Assembly (NCBI GenBank): GCA_028292785.1
Contig: JAQGLQ010000440.1
Span: 1 to 7,692, forward strand
Direction: 5' to 3'
Source: Noviherbaspirillum sp.
GTDB taxonomy: Bacteria; Pseudomonadota; Gammaproteobacteria; Burkholderiales; Burkholderiaceae
DNA: 7,692 nucleotides
In this document: positions 5,629 to 7,692 of the stretch, piece after piece
How positions within the stretch are numbered: position 1 is the first letter of the stretch
How the letters are laid out: every line of letters begins with the position of its first letter
The notes under the pieces: generated by a model
The model's database searches: none
Told to the model about the DNA's origin: nothing
Seen by the model: only the letters and a program-made list of their open reading frames with translations
Translations under genes and position numbers: made by a program

Positions 5629-6717
5629 TCAGTCGTTCTTGATGACGATGCTCGGAAACTTGCTCGACATGTCCTTGGCCTTTTCGGCGACCTTGACTGC
5701 GATCTTGCGCGCGATTTCCTTGTAGATCGTCGCGACCGGTCCATCCGGATCGGCCACCACCGTGGGCCGGCCGGAGTCCGCTTGTTCGCGTATCGACATG
5801 GTAAGCGGCAGCGCGCCGAGGAAATCGACGCCGTACTGCGCGCACATCTTCGCGCCGCCGCCTTCTCCGAAGATCGGCTCGGCGTGCCCGCAGTTCGAGC
5901 AGATATGCACGCTCATGTTTTCGACCACGCCGAGGATCGGAATGCCGACCTTCTCGAACATCTTCAGGCCCTTGCGCGCGTCCAGCAAGGCGATGTCCTG
6001 CGGCGTGGTGACGATCACCGCGCCGGTGACCGGGACCTTTTGCGACAGCGTCAGCTGGACATCGCCGGTGCCGGGAGGCATGTCGACGATCAGGTAATCG
6101 AGGTCGCGCCAGTTGGTTTGCTCCAGCAACTGCTGCAGCGCCTGGGTGACGATAGGGCCGCGCCATACCATCGGTTCGTCGGGATCGATCATGAAACCGA
6201 TGCTCGAGACCTGCAGGCCGTGGTTCTCCATCGGCTCCATGGTCTTGCCGTCCACTGTCTCGGGACGGCCGGAGATGCCCATCATCATCGGCTGCGACGG
6301 ACCATAGATATCCGCGTCCAGTATGCCGACCTGCGCGCCTTCGGCGGCCAGCGCCAGCGCCAGATTGACCGCCGTGGTCGACTTGCCGACGCCGCCCTTG
6401 CCGGACGCCACCGCAATGATGTTTTTCACATTCGACAACAGCTTCACGCCGCGCTGCGCGGTATGGGCGATGATCTTCGAGTACACATTCGCGCTGACAT
6501 TGCCGGCACCCTCGACGCCGCGCACCGCCGCGATCACGCTCTTGCGGATGGCGTCGATCTGGCTCTTCGCCGGATACCCGAGTTCGACGTCGAGCGTGAC
6601 GTCGCTGCCGTCGAGTTTAATATTCTTGGCCGACCTGCTCGCGATCAGATCCTTGCCGGTATTCGGATCGACAACCGCGGATAGTGCCTGCTTCACTGCT
6701 TCAATGGTGATGCTCAT
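5629..6717 (-). CDS. mrp: Mrp/ApbC P-loop iron-sulfur cluster carrier (362 aa)
   Basis: ATP-binding scaffold or carrier that delivers [4Fe-4S] clusters to apoproteins in the cytoplasm. Seen: an N-terminal MIP18/DUF59-type domain (about 4-82); the deviant Walker A GKGGVGKST at 106-114 with the signature lysine K107; LDADIYGPSQP (133-143); VDMPPGTGDVQLTL (211-224) containing the switch/Walker B region; and the cluster-binding pair C273-x2-C276 in HICSNCGH. Length is normal for bacterial Mrp. The start at 6717 is chosen because GGGAG lies seven bases upstream and the protein begins with the usual family N-terminus; the upstream in-frame extension to 6777 has neither. It is followed after 113 bases by the DUF3305 gene in the same direction, and may be part of the same transcript. 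Position next to a locus whose products need many Fe-S clusters suggests, but does not prove, a dedicated supply role; Mrp is also a general housekeeping protein. Confidence 0.96.
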   Translation of the reverse strand: MSITIEAVKQALSAVVDPNTGKDLIASRSAKNIKLDGSDVTLDVELGYPAKSQIDAIRKSVIAAVRGVEGAGNVSANVYSKIIAHTAQRGVKLLSNVKNIIAVASGKGGVGKSTTAVNLALALAAEGAQVGILDADIYGPSQPMMMGISGRPETVDGKTMEPMENHGLQVSSIGFMIDPDEPMVWRGPIVTQALQQLLEQTNWRDLDYLIVDMPPGTGDVQLTLSQKVPVTGAVIVTTPQDIALLDARKGLKMFEKVGIPILGVVENMSVHICSNCGHAEPIFGEGGGAKMCAQYGVDFLGALPLTMSIREQADSGRPTVVADPDGPVATIYKEIARKIAVKVAEKAKDMSSKFPSIVIKND

Positions 6718-6929
6718 TACTTCTCCCTGATCTAAGCAGCCAAGTCTAAACCATGTTGTATCGGTTTCGCTTGCCATTCGTTGCGTTCATGACGATGGAT
6801 GCCATGCGTCATTGCCGCATTGTCAACTGATGCGGATGGCATGTTGATCAAGGAACAAGGGGATGCGCACGCGGCGCGCAAATTTCGCTCGGACGACTTA
6901 CAATGCATTCAATTAACAAAGCCGCTCCG
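6718..6929. promoter_or_regulatory. Divergent intergenic region between mrp and moaA
   Basis: A 212-base gap must hold start signals for both directions. A nested dyad is visible: ATGCCAT (6799-6805) with ATGGCAT (6836-6842), enclosing CCGCAT (6815-6820) with ATGCGG (6830-6835). The 9-base loop contains the minus-strand hexamer TTGACA (6826-6821), but it has no good -10 at 16-18 bases. No gene, RNA or terminator is recognised. Confidence 0.5.
6899..6904 (+). promoter_or_regulatory. Candidate -10 element for moaA
   Basis: TACAAT matches the -10 consensus at 5 of 6; the -35 position has only a poor match (GCGCAA). If used, transcription would start near 6911 and the moaA leader would be about 20 bases, which excludes the alternative ATG at 6903 as the start. 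Confidence 0.3.
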
Positions 6930-7692
6930 ATGACAGAAAAAGTGATTCCGCTCGCCGACCTGCGCTACCTGAACAAGGTGCCGGTCGTTCCGGCGCAGCT
7001 CGAAGTGCCTGCGGGCTTCGTCGCGGATGCGCTTGCCCGCCCGCTGCGCGACCTGCGCATTTCCGTCACCGACCGCTGCAACTTCCGGTGCGTGTATTGC
7101 ATGCCCAAGGAAGTGTTCGACAAGGAATATGCCTTCCTGCCGCACAGTTCGCTGCTGTCGTTCGAGGAGATCACGCGCATCGCGAAGATCGCCGTCGCGC
7201 ATGGCGTCGAAAAAATCCGGCTGACAGGTGGCGAGCCCTTGCTGCGCAAGCATATCGAAAAGCTGATCGAAACCCTCGCGGTCCTGAAGACGCCCGACGG
7301 CCGCGAACTCGACCTTACTCTCACCACCAACGCCTCGCTGCTGGCGCGCAAGGCGCAGGCGCTGAAGGACGCCGGACTGAAGCGCGTCACGGTATCGCTC
7401 GATGCGCTCGACGACGCCATTTTCAAGCGCATGAACGACGTCGACTTCCCGGTTTCGCAGGTACTGGAAGGAATCGATGCCGCGCATCGCGTCGGCCTCG
7501 GCCCGATCAAGGTCAACATGGTGGTCAAGGGCGGCATGAACGATCAGGAAATCGTGCCGATGGCCCGCCATTTCAAGGATACGCCGTTCATCCTGCGCTT
7601 TATCGAATACATGGATGTCGGCGCTTCCAACGGCTGGCGCATGGACGAAGTGATTCCATCGCAGGAAGTGGTGCGCCGCATCAGCGAATGCA
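6930..7692 (+). CDS. moaA: GTP 3',8-cyclase MoaA, molybdenum cofactor biosynthesis, truncated at the window end
   Basis: Radical SAM enzyme that, with MoaC, converts GTP to cyclic pyranopterin monophosphate, the first step of molybdopterin synthesis in the cytoplasm. Seen: 254 residues, open to the edge (full MoaA is usually about 330-375). The radical SAM cluster motif is C50-x3-C54-x2-C57 in [12 protein letters not shown]. The SAM-binding GGEP is at 100-103 in [11 protein letters not shown], followed by [16 protein letters not shown] and [13 protein letters not shown], and FIEYMDVG, all typical of MoaA. The second, C-terminal cluster lies beyond the window. The start at 6930 gives the usual N-terminus MTEKVIPL; an in-frame ATG at 6903 would add nine residues, and neither has a strong ribosome site. 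The gene is divergent from mrp and supplies the cofactor that FdhA needs. Confidence 0.96.
   Translation, partial: MTEKVIPLADLRYLNKVPVVPAQLEVPAGFVADALARPLRDLRISVTDRCNFRCVYCMPKEVFDKEYAFLPHSSLLSFEEITRIAKIAVAHGVEKIRLTGGEPLLRKHIEKLIETLAVLKTPDGRELDLTLTTNASLLARKAQALKDAGLKRVTVSLDALDDAIFKRMNDVDFPVSQVLEGIDAAHRVGLGPIKVNMVVKGGMNDQEIVPMARHFKDTPFILRFIEYMDVGASNGWRMDEVIPSQEVVRRISEC

Noticed and set aside
6821..6826. TTGACA as the -35 of mrp
   Set aside because: No acceptable -10 lies 16-19 bases downstream on the minus strand.
6844..6851. TTGATCAA palindrome upstream of moaA
   Set aside because: It lacks the four-base spacer of an FNR site; an eight-base palindrome is not unusual by chance.
6903..6929. 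Alternative moaA start at 6903
   Set aside because: In frame, but it overlaps the best -10 candidate and adds residues not typical of the MoaA N-terminus; 6930 is preferred though not proven.
6909..7571. Minus-strand frame (220 codons) opposite moaA
   Set aside because: Antisense to a clear radical SAM protein; no family resemblance.

Overview
The window is a GC-rich (roughly 60-65% by eye), tightly packed bacterial chromosome segment. Protein sequences and gene order point to a betaproteobacterium of the Burkholderiales, possibly Oxalobacteraceae-like; that placement is by recognition, not by a search. It holds a formate dehydrogenase (FDH) maturation and structural cluster on the minus strand, facing away from a molybdenum-cofactor gene on the plus strand.

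Reading the minus strand from right to left in transcription order: mrp/apbC (P-loop Fe-S carrier, 6717-5629); a 113-base gap with an imperfect inverted repeat; a DUF3305 protein (5515-4997) overlapping by 11 bases a DUF3306 protein (5007-4357); this overlaps by ATGA a 702-residue multi-cluster ferredoxin-like protein (4360-2252); then, after 32 bases, a TorD/DmsD-family chaperone (2219-1605). A 231-base AT-rich gap with a plausible promoter follows, then a 64-residue Tat-signal protein of the kind found beside FDH genes (1373-1179) and, 16 bases on, the start of the catalytic FDH subunit fdhA (1162 to the window edge, 387 residues seen). On the plus strand moaA (6930 to the window edge, 254 residues seen) is divergent from mrp across a 212-base gap.

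The genes form a coherent assembly line. MoaA makes the first intermediate of molybdopterin. The TorD-like protein probably holds the apo-FDH and guards its Tat signal until cofactor loading. Mrp can supply Fe-S clusters. The DUF3305, DUF3306 and multi-ferredoxin proteins are recurrent but poorly characterised FDH partners. The Tat miniprotein and FdhA are exported to the periplasm. FdhA carries Cys (residue 211) where selenoenzymes have selenocysteine.

The most interesting item is the 702-residue Fe-S protein. Its domain order resembles an eroded HdrA-MvhD fusion (as in QmoB): an HdrA-like N-terminus, a shrunken nucleotide-binding segment without the glycine motif, ferredoxin modules (one with His in a Cys position, one with a C-x9-C spacing), an MvhD-like domain without its cysteines, another canonical double-cluster ferredoxin, and a C-terminal CxxC...CxxC pair. 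No RNA genes, insertion sequences, CRISPR arrays or clear rho-independent terminators were seen.
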